IMG/VR virus record: IMGVR_UViG_3300032050_014107 | Location: 1-34,009 of that record | DNA: 34,009 nucleotides | Reading direction: 5' to 3' (one strand) | Origin: a virus | Program-made: the position numbers and the translations under genes | Notes under the pieces: generated by a model | What the model saw: only the letters and a program-made list of their open reading frames with translations | Databases searched by the model: none | Told to the model about the DNA's origin: nothing | In this document: positions 1 to 7,110 of the stretch, in pieces | How positions within the stretch are numbered: position 1 is the first letter of the stretch | Layout of the letters: every line of letters starts with the position of its first letter

Positions 1-132
1 TTCCCGTGTATTATCTGTAGACATATCGTCGGTAATGTAACAAGTGAAATCCCTGAACCTTTGACTCATTAAACTGAATATACATTTTTCGATATAATTT
101 TCACAATTATATGACGCGGTTAAAATTGTCAT
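1..132 (-). CDS. Glycosyltransferase family 2, N-terminal part (cut by window edge)
   Basis: Reading the minus strand from the ATG at 132 gives 44 residues starting MTILTASYNCENYIEKCIFS and ending in YITDDMSTDNTRE. This is the usual start of a GT-A fold family 2 glycosyltransferase: a first beta strand ending in the T-x-S-Y-N nucleotide-binding loop, the helix with NYIEKCI, then the D-D-x-S-x-D-x-T motif at about residues 35-42. Such enzymes transfer a sugar from a nucleotide-sugar to an acceptor; donor and acceptor cannot be told here. The ATG overlaps the TGA of the upstream glycosyltransferase by four bases (ATGA), so the two are probably translationally coupled. The rest of the gene lies outside the window. 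Confidence 0.8.
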   Translation of the reverse strand, partial: MTILTASYNCENYIEKCIFSLMSQRFRDFTCYITDDMSTDNTRE

Positions 133-1760
133 GATAAAATCTTTATATACATATTTTTTATTTCGTTAGCCACATTTGAACTATAGTATTTTTCAAGGTC
201 TGTCGGAGGGTCAAATTTTTCTTTAGATGTAATTACTCCCAAAGAATCAACTTTATAAATCCACCCTGGTTTTCCCGAAAGCCAACCCTCTATGGTTGTT
301 CTTCCAAGTTGTATTCCTGCGGTTTCGGAACAACCCTTCAAATATTTTTCAACGTTCCATGTAGAAGGAAAATATTTTACGTTATGTTCTCTGAGTATTG
401 CATCTAAAAAATTACCCCTGTTTTCTCCGACAACCCATAATTCTTTATTTATTGATTGAGTATATTCAATTAGGTCCATTAAAGTTTCTCTCCTTAGATA
501 ATCTAAGGTTCCAACAAACAAAACATATCCCGACTCATTCAAATCAGATTTAACAAACTTTGATTCATCAATCGGATTGTAAATTATTTCGATATCATTT
601 TCTGGTATTTGGAATTCGGATATTAGATTTTCTTTTATTTCAGGTCTTATTGCGATATATTTTTTTATGGAGGGGTGTATTACAGGGTTTTCCAGTTCTA
701 TTACTTCAGAATGAATTGTACAAATTTTATCAATTTCAGGATAAAAGTTTAATATTCTTTCAGCTACAGGTTTGTGTTGAATGTGAATTATATCAAAATT
801 CACTTCGGACACCCTGTACATCATGTTCACTTGTGAAACTTTGTACCCATTACCATCATCGAATCCCCATTTACCGTCTCCCAATTTGAAACCTGGAGCT
901 TGTTCAAAGGACAAACATTTTATCCCATTTTTCTTAGCTAAATCTGTAAGTGGACCACCAATTTGTGACATTACAGTTACGTCACAATTTAGTTTCTTTA
1001 GACCTCTAGCTAATTCATAGACATACAATTCAGAACCAGTGAAAGTCTTGAAATTTAGACAAGTAAGTAAAACATTTATTTTATCCTTATCTTTGTCGAA
1101 TTGTATTTTTTGTGGTAGTTTAGAAGAATACTTTTGCACAAACAATTGTCGATTTGATTCCCATTGTTCGTTGGTCATACCAATAGATTGGTGAGTAATC
1201 CTTATGTTAGTTATTACACCAACTTTAACACCTTCCAAATAGTTTTCGAAACAAAATGGAATGTCGTAGAAATGGAATCCTTTGAATTCTTCGTTGAAAT
1301 TTTTCTTTATTCTTTTTTTGTGAATTGCTATAAATAATCCATCAACAACAACTACGGGTTTAATATCTTTACCGATGGGTTCTGAGTACTTAGATTCCCA
1401 TTTTTTTGTACCTTGTTGGTGGTTTACTATCCCATACATCTTCCTACGATTTTCCCACCATTGTCCACTCTCAGGCATATGAGTTGTACCCGCAACACCT
1501 AAAATACCAAACTCTGAATTATTAAAATGTTCCAATAGTTTTGGATACCAAGCGGAGGTATCAAAGGTTATATCGTCGTGGCATAGAACGACAATATCCG
1601 TAGTCGCTTCATTTATAATCTCATTATATATTTCTGATAGAGATTTTTCTCCGTTATTTACTTTTTCTATAACAAGATTTTTTTTAAAACCAGAGCTTTT
1701 TATAAAATATTCTTTTAGCTTGGAATTTGATTCTCGGGTTGAATATCCTATTGTAATCAT
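129..1760 (-). CDS. Two-domain glycosyltransferase (StrF-like GT-A domain plus GT4-like GT-B domain)
   Basis: 543 residues. The first ~225 resemble the StrF-type GT-A domain: MITIGYSTR at the N-terminus, then IVVLCHDDITFD (about 56-67), whose H-D-D is the likely metal/nucleotide site, and VVDGLFIAIHKK followed by FHFYDIPFCF. From about residue 229 (KINVLLTCLNF) a second, GT-B type module begins. It has the GSELYVYELARGLKKL helix typical of GT4 enzymes, a central YVLFVGTLDYLRRE segment and a C-terminal IQLGRTTIEGWLSGKPGW segment, where GT4 enzymes bind the nucleotide-sugar phosphate. It is probably bifunctional, adding two sugars or modifying one glycan twice; the acceptor is unknown. It overlaps the 56-residue gene upstream by one base and the GT2 gene downstream by four. 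Family placement is from memory of the motifs. Confidence 0.8.
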   Translation of the reverse strand: MITIGYSTRESNSKLKEYFIKSSGFKKNLVIEKVNNGEKSLSEIYNEIINEATTDIVVLCHDDITFDTSAWYPKLLEHFNNSEFGILGVAGTTHMPESGQWWENRRKMYGIVNHQQGTKKWESKYSEPIGKDIKPVVVVDGLFIAIHKKRIKKNFNEEFKGFHFYDIPFCFENYLEGVKVGVITNIRITHQSIGMTNEQWESNRQLFVQKYSSKLPQKIQFDKDKDKINVLLTCLNFKTFTGSELYVYELARGLKKLNCDVTVMSQIGGPLTDLAKKNGIKCLSFEQAPGFKLGDGKWGFDDGNGYKVSQVNMMYRVSEVNFDIIHIQHKPVAERILNFYPEIDKICTIHSEVIELENPVIHPSIKKYIAIRPEIKENLISEFQIPENDIEIIYNPIDESKFVKSDLNESGYVLFVGTLDYLRRETLMDLIEYTQSINKELWVVGENRGNFLDAILREHNVKYFPSTWNVEKYLKGCSETAGIQLGRTTIEGWLSGKPGWIYKVDSLGVITSKEKFDPPTDLEKYYSSNVANEIKNMYIKILS

Positions 1761-1930
1761 TATTCTAATCTTTTTTTCTTAGATTCTTTAATTATTTCGT
1801 GTGCGGTCTTGGTCGGTTCTTTTTTTGCTAACGATATACAATCTATAATGAACTCGGCAAGAACGTGTTTTTTATCTAATTTTTTTATTAGCTCTACGAG
1901 TGTGTCCAAATTTTCATAATATTTTCCCAT
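1760..1930 (-). CDS. Small hypothetical protein (56 aa)
   Basis: An ATG at 1930 opens a 56-codon frame (MGKYYENLDTLVELIKKLDK at the start, ESKKKRLE at the end) that stops with TAA at 1760-1762. That stop shares one base with the ATG of the two-domain glycosyltransferase (TAATG). The start is 11 bases downstream of the dUTPase stop. The protein is rich in Lys and Glu, looks wholly helical and has no membrane segment or Cys motif. I do not recognise a family. The tight fit between two genes and the coupled stop/start support it as real. Confidence 0.65.
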   Translation of the reverse strand: MGKYYENLDTLVELIKKLDKKHVLAEFIIDCISLAKKEPTKTAHEIIKESKKKRLE

Positions 1931-1941
1931 AAAAAAAGTTT

Positions 1942-2547
1942 TTAAATACCTGTACTTCCAAACCCATTGTCACCACGGTCTGTTTGGTCAAAACTTTCAA
2001 CTTCTTCAATTTTCACAAAGTTACCGTTTACCACAGGACATAAGACACCCTGAGCAACTTTCATATTTTTATTTATTGTGAAAGGGGAATTGTTTGTATT
2101 AAAAATGGGAACCTTTATTTCTCCTGAATAACCTTGGTCTACTGTACCCGGTGAATTCAAAACCATAATACCTTGATTGATTGCCAATCCACTTTTTGTC
2201 CTAATTTGAATTTCATATCCTTCGGGAAACTGAAAACTCAATCCTGTCGGAATTAAAGCCCTACCAAATGCGGGTATTTCAACTTCTATTGTTGAGTATA
2301 AATCAAACCCTGAGTCCGATGGGTAATTATATGAAGGTAGAGTCGCGTCATCATTTAGTTTTTTTACTTTCAGATGTGTTGTTTTTGATTCTTTAATAAA
2401 TTCCTGACTGAGGTCATCAAATGACATAGAAACCAAAGAATCTAATTCATCTTCGGAATCAACATCCAACCCTTTTGAATTTGCTTCTGATGTTAGTTTT
2501 TCTAATAATTGTAAAAGTTCCTCAAACTCCTTATTATTTTCACTCAT
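1942..2547 (-). CDS. dut: dUTP diphosphatase (dUTPase)
   Basis: Hydrolyses dUTP to dUMP and pyrophosphate, keeping uracil out of phage DNA and supplying dUMP for dTMP synthesis. All five motifs of the trimeric family are visible: motif 1 SDSGFDLYS (77-85), motif 2 RTKSGLA (116-122), motif 3 GTVDQGYSGE (134-143, with the catalytic Asp137 and the base-stacking Tyr140), motif 4 KVAQGVLCPV (163-172) and the C-terminal arm RGDNGFGSTG (191-200). The protein is 201 residues, against roughly 150 for typical homologues; the extra is an acidic N-terminal extension of about 55 residues of unknown role. It overlaps the upstream exonuclease by four bases (ATGA), so the two nucleotide/DNA metabolism genes are coupled. 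Confidence 0.95.
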   Translation of the reverse strand: MSENNKEFEELLQLLEKLTSEANSKGLDVDSEDELDSLVSMSFDDLSQEFIKESKTTHLKVKKLNDDATLPSYNYPSDSGFDLYSTIEVEIPAFGRALIPTGLSFQFPEGYEIQIRTKSGLAINQGIMVLNSPGTVDQGYSGEIKVPIFNTNNSPFTINKNMKVAQGVLCPVVNGNFVKIEEVESFDQTDRGDNGFGSTGI

Positions 2548-3245
2548 TTTAATTGATTTAATTTTTTAATAACATTTATCAAAGATAGGACATCTGCTTC
2601 ACAGTAATTCTTGATACCTTCGTAATCTTTTTTTGTCCAAAATGCGTCATGAACTTTATTTCCTGTAACCTCCATAGTTTTAGGTGAAGGTACCCCTAAA
2701 CAAACACACATCAACTCCAAAGATGCAATAGAACCGTAACCTCCGTATTGCCATACTTCTTTAGTGTCGAGGGCTTTTATTTCCCAAGGTTTAGTATCGT
2801 GACCTGGCAAAATTTTAGGAGGTAAAATTCCATTTATTATCATTCTTTTTGCCAACACAGGAATATCAAAACCTTTTACATTATGTCCACACAGATAGAA
2901 TCCGAGTTCACCCACCTTGTGTAGAATTTTCTGAACATCTAATAATAACTTTTTTTCGTCTACATCATTATGAGATTCAATTTTTACTTCTCCTTTTTTG
3001 TTTATAAAGGCAACACTTACACAAACAATTCGATTGAATTCTGGTACAAGAGCAGACTTATTGACAAACATTTCTGATATTGGTTTGTTTGCATCCTCAG
3101 GAAATCTTTTTTGAAACCAATCAAAATAGTTTTCAAATTGAAAAGAGAGAGGCTCATTATTTTTCTTTAATGAATCCCAATCTTTTTCAACACCAACAGT
3201 TTCAATGTCTAAAAATAATAATTTGTCAATAGGAATGTTTATCAT
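2544..3245 (-). CDS. DEDDy 3'-5' exonuclease, related to PolB proofreading domains
   Basis: 233 residues with the three exonuclease motifs of the ribonuclease H-like DEDDy class. Exo I is LFLDIETVG (Asp13 and Glu15), Exo II is CGHNVKGFDIPVL in the middle (Asn and Asp in the N-x-x-x-F-D pattern), and Exo III is YCEADVLSL near the C-terminus (Tyr-x-x-x-Asp). There is no polymerase domain, so this is a free-standing exonuclease of the type seen in Bacteroidota and their phages. It should degrade DNA 3' to 5'; proofreading, repair or host DNA breakdown are all possible. The gene overlaps its upstream and downstream neighbours by four bases each, so it belongs to one operon with a glycosyltransferase and dUTPase. 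Confidence 0.88.
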   Translation of the reverse strand: MINIPIDKLLFLDIETVGVEKDWDSLKKNNEPLSFQFENYFDWFQKRFPEDANKPISEMFVNKSALVPEFNRIVCVSVAFINKKGEVKIESHNDVDEKKLLLDVQKILHKVGELGFYLCGHNVKGFDIPVLAKRMIINGILPPKILPGHDTKPWEIKALDTKEVWQYGGYGSIASLELMCVCLGVPSPKTMEVTGNKVHDAFWTKKDYEGIKNYCEADVLSLINVIKKLNQLK

Positions 3246-4453
3246 ACAAGTGATTTATAAAATTCTGCTCTTTGTTTTGTAACGACTCTCAAATCGTATT
3301 TATCTTTTACTGATTCATAAAGTCTTTCTCCCAAATCTTTAACCCAATTGGGATTTTTTTGAAGTTTTTCAATATACTTAGCCCAATCTGAGTGATTTCT
3401 GTTTTCATCCACAAGGAGTGCATTACCATCAACAAAATTACCATTTTGAAGTGAATGTACCAAATCAATTGTATATGGTCCTAAATTAGAGGCGATTATA
3501 GCTTTTTTATAAAATCCGGCTTCAATTACTTTCAATTGGGATTTCATTCTGTTGAACATTGTATTTTTGATTGGTGCCAAAGATACGTCAAATTTTGAAT
3601 AGTTTTTTGCGTAGGATTGAACAGGTTTGGTCCAAACACGAACATAGGATTCACTCAATTCATCAACATATTCAACTTGTGAAAAGTCCAATAAATATTT
3701 TTTATATGATTCTGAAACTATTGAATAATCTTGAGTGAAAATTTTTTCATAATTGGCCCACACTGTCTCGTGAGGTAGTATGTTTCTTTTTTTATGTTCA
3801 CCATTTTGAGGATTGATTTCGGTAATAGTTCCCCTAGTATCAAATCCACAAAGCACAAATTGTAAATTTTTAGATAAAGAAGTTAGCTTACTGAATGAAC
3901 CATCTAATAATTGGATGTCATGTAAATGTGAGGAGCCTCCCAACCAACCTATTCGTAATCTATCAGACTCGGTGTTTTTTTCTTTGAATTGTGACTCATC
4001 GGGATTTATTGCGTTAGGAAAAACAACCACGTTTTTATTTGTCTTTTTAATTTCATCTGCAAACAACGAAGTAGTGGTTGTAACGTACTTAGCTTCTTTC
4101 AAATTAGCAACAATCTTCTCATTTATTTTATTGAATCTAATGATATCGTGGATTGGATGTTCTTTACCGGGCATCCAATAATCATCGATGTCATCAATTG
4201 TGATAACATCTGTAGACTGTAGTTTTTTTAACATGTCATTTGATTTCTCGAAGTCAGGGTTCAAACTTCTATGAAATGCTACGATTTGGTATTTTTTGAA
4301 AAATTCTATGTCCTCTATGGGTACATCGTAAATTATATCCACATGAAAATCATCAGGATAAAGATTTTGTAAAAAAATATGAGGGTCTACAGACCTAAAT
4401 TTACCAACCCCTGTGCGGTCAGAAGGAATAACAAGTACATTGATTTTTGACAT
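3242..4453 (-). CDS. Glycosyltransferase, GT-B fold (GT4-like)
   Basis: 403 residues. It begins MSKINVLVIPSDRTGVGKFR, the first Rossmann strand and Gly-rich turn of a GT-B enzyme, and includes ITIDDIDDYWMPG. The second lobe starts with LRIGWLGGSSHLHD, the typical domain-linker strand of GT4-type enzymes. It continues with YVRVWTKPVQSYAKNYSKFDVSLAPI and VIEAGFYKKAIIASNLGPY, the positions where these enzymes hold the donor nucleotide-sugar. Donor and acceptor are unknown. It is the first gene of a tightly overlapping run (exonuclease, dUTPase) after a 54-base gap. It belongs with the other phage glycosyltransferases that flank the fibre genes. Confidence 0.82.
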   Translation of the reverse strand: MSKINVLVIPSDRTGVGKFRSVDPHIFLQNLYPDDFHVDIIYDVPIEDIEFFKKYQIVAFHRSLNPDFEKSNDMLKKLQSTDVITIDDIDDYWMPGKEHPIHDIIRFNKINEKIVANLKEAKYVTTTTSLFADEIKKTNKNVVVFPNAINPDESQFKEKNTESDRLRIGWLGGSSHLHDIQLLDGSFSKLTSLSKNLQFVLCGFDTRGTITEINPQNGEHKKRNILPHETVWANYEKIFTQDYSIVSESYKKYLLDFSQVEYVDELSESYVRVWTKPVQSYAKNYSKFDVSLAPIKNTMFNRMKSQLKVIEAGFYKKAIIASNLGPYTIDLVHSLQNGNFVDGNALLVDENRNHSDWAKYIEKLQKNPNWVKDLGERLYESVKDKYDLRVVTKQRAEFYKSLV

Positions 4454-4507
4454 AAAGTTTTAGTATATTGGAGAAATATAACACTTTAAGTCAAATAAGA
4501 AAAGTTG

Positions 4508-5107
4508 TTAAACTATTTTTTTAACTTTTGTAACTTTACCTTCAAAAACATGTTTACCAACTCTGAAACTGAATTGTTCGTTGGTTTTTTCTGTGGATTC
4601 AATCAACAAATTATTTTTTCTAAGAGCCTTGTTGACCGCTTCTTCAATCATTTCTTGAATCAAGTCGTAGTCGATTGATGATGTTTGAGGTGGAGATACC
4701 TTTTCTTTGGCACTTTCAGGAATGTAATTGCTATCTTGTTTTTTCATCAACCGTGATGCTTTTTCAATCAACTCGTTAGAAATGCTCATTTGAGGTTGTT
4801 GTGGTTGTGCAATAGGATGTTCAATCATCAATCTTTTAATCTCGTCTGGTAACTTTGAATTTTTTATTGCATCAATTGTAGGAACTCCTACAGGTTTTGT
4901 ATTTTCTCTTGGTACTGAACTGAGAAGTGGTGCGGAGGAAGGCTGTTCCTGCAAGAATTCTGCTGGGATGTTGTATTTTGCGGGAGGTGCATCAAAATTT
5001 TCTAACATTTCTGAGGGTGGCAAACCAGAATTTTTATTTCTTGACACATTATTAGTTGCATCCATTATCGCTTTAGATTTCATCAGTTTTTGCATCAAAT
5101 CGTCCAT
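4508..5107 (-). CDS. Hypothetical protein, Pro/Ser-rich with C-terminal conserved-looking tail
   Basis: 199 residues from the ATG at 5107 (MDDLMQKLMKSKAIMDATNN). A TTG two codons earlier at 5113 would overlap the upstream TGA and is also possible; I prefer the ATG. The middle is low in hydrophobic residues, with repeated Pro-Gln and Pro-Pro runs, and looks disordered. A helix-rich acidic part follows (YDLIQEMIEEAVNKALRK), ending in a short beta-rich tail, FSFRVGKHVFEGKVTKVKKI. A disordered body with helices and a defined tail would suit a virion scaffold or internal protein, but this is only a guess. I do not recognise a family. Confidence 0.6.
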   Translation of the reverse strand: MDDLMQKLMKSKAIMDATNNVSRNKNSGLPPSEMLENFDAPPAKYNIPAEFLQEQPSSAPLLSSVPRENTKPVGVPTIDAIKNSKLPDEIKRLMIEHPIAQPQQPQMSISNELIEKASRLMKKQDSNYIPESAKEKVSPPQTSSIDYDLIQEMIEEAVNKALRKNNLLIESTEKTNEQFSFRVGKHVFEGKVTKVKKIV

Positions 5108-5109
5108 AA

Positions 5110-5493
5110 TCAAAATTTACTTATACATTTTATTTCTGAAGCCCTTTTATCACCATTGGGATTAAATCCGGCTTTCATTTCTGAAAAATTTTCACCTGTT
5201 GGGTTCCAAGATAAAATTTTATCAGTTCTAAATAATCTCCATCCCGGTAATACCCCATCACCTACCGCAACTTTATGTGAAGCACCTTCTCTTTCCCAGC
5301 CAGTTAGAACGGTATTACCACTATCTTTATGTATGAACAAACACACTGGTTCGATAGTTCTCAATCCTCTTCCCTTAGGTTCATCTCCATCATAGAAAAT
5401 AGAAATAACCTTTTTATCGTCAATAGCATTACAGATTTCCTCCCTTGAAGCTATTTCGACAACCAAAGATTTAAAAACCTCTGTCAGTTTCAT
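5110..5493 (-). CDS. Free-standing WYL-domain-like protein with LTE leader
   Basis: 127 residues. Residues ~22-100 have the pattern of a WYL domain: AIDDKKVISIFYDGD (strand with the Y of x-x-x-Y-x-G), GLRTIEPVCLF (the R-x-I-E-P motif), a VLTGWER strand in place of the usual WYL strand, and PGWRLFRTDKILSW (the W-R-x-F-x-x-D-x-I end). WYL domains are ligand-sensing, SH3-like folds normally attached to helix-turn-helix domains; here no DNA-binding domain is present. The N-terminus MKLTEVFKSL carries an L-T-E motif like a T4-type prohead protease site (see findings). It overlaps the upstream 99-residue gene by four bases (ATGA). The WYL assignment rests on motif pattern only. Confidence 0.6.
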   Translation of the reverse strand: MKLTEVFKSLVVEIASREEICNAIDDKKVISIFYDGDEPKGRGLRTIEPVCLFIHKDSGNTVLTGWEREGASHKVAVGDGVLPGWRLFRTDKILSWNPTGENFSEMKAGFNPNGDKRASEIKCISKF

Positions 5494-5789
5494 ATCTGAA
5501 AGTTAGGATATTGGTTTGATGAATTATATCTGTTAGTCCTTATACCGTTTCTGCGTTCAACTACATCATCTATAGTTCCGGCAGCAGGATTATAAACGTC
5601 CAAAAATATACCAGTTCCTCTACCCAATCTATCACCATCGGCTAAGGCGTCTTGGTTAGTTGCGGAGTATGGATTACCAACTGCGTTGTAATCGTTTTTA
5701 GGTATAAGTTTTGCTCTCTCTAACTCAGCAATTGCTGTTAGTTGATTAGGAACGTCTTGAGATAAATCAATAGGAAGGTCGTTTGCCAT
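5490..5789 (-). CDS. Hypothetical phage protein (99 aa)
   Basis: 99 residues, ATG at 5789. The N-terminus is MANDLPIDLSQDVPNQLTAI. The middle, DALADGDRLGRGTGIFLDVY, and the C-terminal Asn/Tyr-rich end (NRYNSSNQYPNFQI) look like a small conserved phage protein, but I cannot name a function. It has no membrane segment and no Cys. It sits four bases after the 155-residue gene and overlaps the WYL-like gene, so all are probably co-expressed. A small structural or assembly protein is possible. Confidence 0.6.
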   Translation of the reverse strand: MANDLPIDLSQDVPNQLTAIAELERAKLIPKNDYNAVGNPYSATNQDALADGDRLGRGTGIFLDVYNPAAGTIDDVVERRNGIRTNRYNSSNQYPNFQI

Positions 5790-5793
5790 AAAA

Positions 5794-6261
5794 TTAAATT
5801 TTTGAAATTAAATCGTTTATTTTTTTTAAACTTTCAGTCACAGCCACATCATATTTTTCTCTTGTGGATAAATGTTTCTGAGATGGTCTAACATTTGTGA
5901 AATCCTTTTTCTCGTGTGGTTTTATAAATTGATTTTGCATTCCCGTCTCCATTTTGTTTTTCTTCACGGCTTCGGGGTTTCTTCTCATAAAATCTAACTC
6001 ATAATTTACCCAATTTTTCATAGGGAAACCACCATTCAACACAAATGAAGGCTCTTTTTGTGAACCTTTGAAATTGTCAAAAAAGTTTTTAATTCTTTTA
6101 AGTTGTTTGTAGGTAATATAATTTTTGTTCTGAAGTTCTTTATTTCTTTTATATCCCTCATCATTTTCGTTGAAATCCTTTACCTTGTAGAAACAAATTT
6201 TCAAATGCTTCCTCAAATGTTCTGGAAATTCAATTTCTTTATCGTATAAATTCTTATTCAC
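5794..6261 (-). CDS. Hypothetical protein (155 aa), GTG start
   Basis: 155 residues, read from a GTG at 6261 that overlaps the last eight bases of the upstream gene; no ATG lies near. The protein is basic and helical: FPEHLRKHLKICFYKV near the N-terminus, YITYKQLKRIKNFFDNFK, then FVLNGGFPMKNWVNYELDFM and a Lys-rich helical tail. The middle looks like a compact conserved domain of uncultured-phage proteins as I recall them, but no function is known to me. Long charged helices suggest an internal or assembly role; that is inference. Confidence 0.6.
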   Translation of the reverse strand: MNKNLYDKEIEFPEHLRKHLKICFYKVKDFNENDEGYKRNKELQNKNYITYKQLKRIKNFFDNFKGSQKEPSFVLNGGFPMKNWVNYELDFMRRNPEAVKKNKMETGMQNQFIKPHEKKDFTNVRPSQKHLSTREKYDVAVTESLKKINDLISKI

Positions 6262-7057
6262 TTTTCAAAAGTTTTATCAAAGAAGAAAGTGATATTCCCT
6301 CTTTTTCGGCTTGTTTTTTAAGGGATTTTAAATTTTTCTTTAAAATTTTAGACGCCTCTATTTCTTTTTTATTCAAATCTGAATTATGAGAATCTTTTGA
6401 TTTCATTAAAATATCTTCAAGCATTTTGAAAACTTTTTGTTTTCTCAGTTCTTCAATTCTTTGTTTTTCCACCAACCTGATTCTCATTTTACTACCAGGT
6501 TTTTTTCCTTTATTTATTTTTACGGTTTTACCAAACTCGTTTGCTCTTTCTTTTGCATTATCAACTCCCATGTCCTTCAGAATTTTGATTGTATCTTCAG
6601 GAGTTTTACCAGATGTTTCTTCATATCCAAAGGCCTTAGATAAATCAACTTCTTCAACCTCCTCAACAGATTCACCATAGTATGTTCTGTATCCACGTGC
6701 AATTGGGTCATTTGTAATTCTTGCGGCTGCGACGGTTTGGTCCATTGTTTTTTTAGGGTGTAATGCTGGGTCTAAAATTGGAATTTTTGAAAGAGACATC
6801 ACACCATCCGAATCCACTAACTCTTCGATTTCTTTTTTTACGTCAGATGTTTTCTTAGGTGTTTTTTTCTTAGTTATTTTATTGATATATCTTTTAACCA
6901 CCTCGACCTTGTCTTTAGGTACCTTTACCATTACATCATTATTTTTTGCCTCAGAAATAGTATTTTCTACAGCCATGTATAATGAATAATCTTTTCCCTT
7001 GTTTTTCAAGAAGAAATAGTACGGGGATGAATAATATTCCAAACCTTCTGTAATCAT
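6254..7057 (-). CDS. Hypothetical protein with ITE leader (267 aa)
   Basis: 267 residues from the ATG at 7057. It starts MITEGLEYYSSPYYFFLKNK; the I-T-E/G motif at residues 2-5 resembles a T4-type prohead-protease cleavage site. An N-terminal alpha/beta segment (YSLYMAVENTISEAKNNDVM, then KVPKDKVEVVKRYINKITKK) is followed by a Lys-rich linker. The second half is very charged and probably coiled, e.g. LVEKQRIEELRKQKVFKMLE and LKKNLKSLKKQAEKEGISLS. It is the first gene of the minus-strand run and has its own TATTTAT element 16 bases upstream. A packaged or internal head protein is plausible, not shown. Confidence 0.62.
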   Translation of the reverse strand: MITEGLEYYSSPYYFFLKNKGKDYSLYMAVENTISEAKNNDVMVKVPKDKVEVVKRYINKITKKKTPKKTSDVKKEIEELVDSDGVMSLSKIPILDPALHPKKTMDQTVAAARITNDPIARGYRTYYGESVEEVEEVDLSKAFGYEETSGKTPEDTIKILKDMGVDNAKERANEFGKTVKINKGKKPGSKMRIRLVEKQRIEELRKQKVFKMLEDILMKSKDSHNSDLNKKEIEASKILKKNLKSLKKQAEKEGISLSSLIKLLKSE

Positions 7058-7072
7058 CTTTTGAGTTTTATT

Positions 7073-7081
7073 CTATAAATA
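7073..7081 (-). promoter_or_regulatory. Candidate phage promoter element TATTTATAG (minus strand)
   Basis: On the minus strand this reads TATTTATAG, 15 bases before the ATG at 7057. The matching plus-strand copy, 14 bases away, serves the divergent fibre gene, so the 53-base gap holds one element for each direction. The same TATTTAT core recurs before eight other transcription-unit starts in the window. Confidence 0.45.
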
Positions 7082-7094
7082 CTCGTTGGTAATG

Positions 7095-7103
7095 TATTTA
7101 TCA
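7095..7103 (+). promoter_or_regulatory. Candidate phage promoter element TATTTATCA
   Basis: TATTTATCA, seven bases before the ATG of the 737-residue fibre protein. If it is a -10-like element, the transcript would have a very short leader or none. It is divergent from the element at 7073-7081. Confidence 0.45.
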
Positions 7104-7110
7104 TTAGTTT

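Noticed and set aside
560-1020. Open frames on the plus strand inside the two-domain glycosyltransferase
   Set aside because: They have no domain pattern, lie opposite a gene with clear motifs and overlap each other; treated as shadows. The same holds for similar frames opposite other clear genes.
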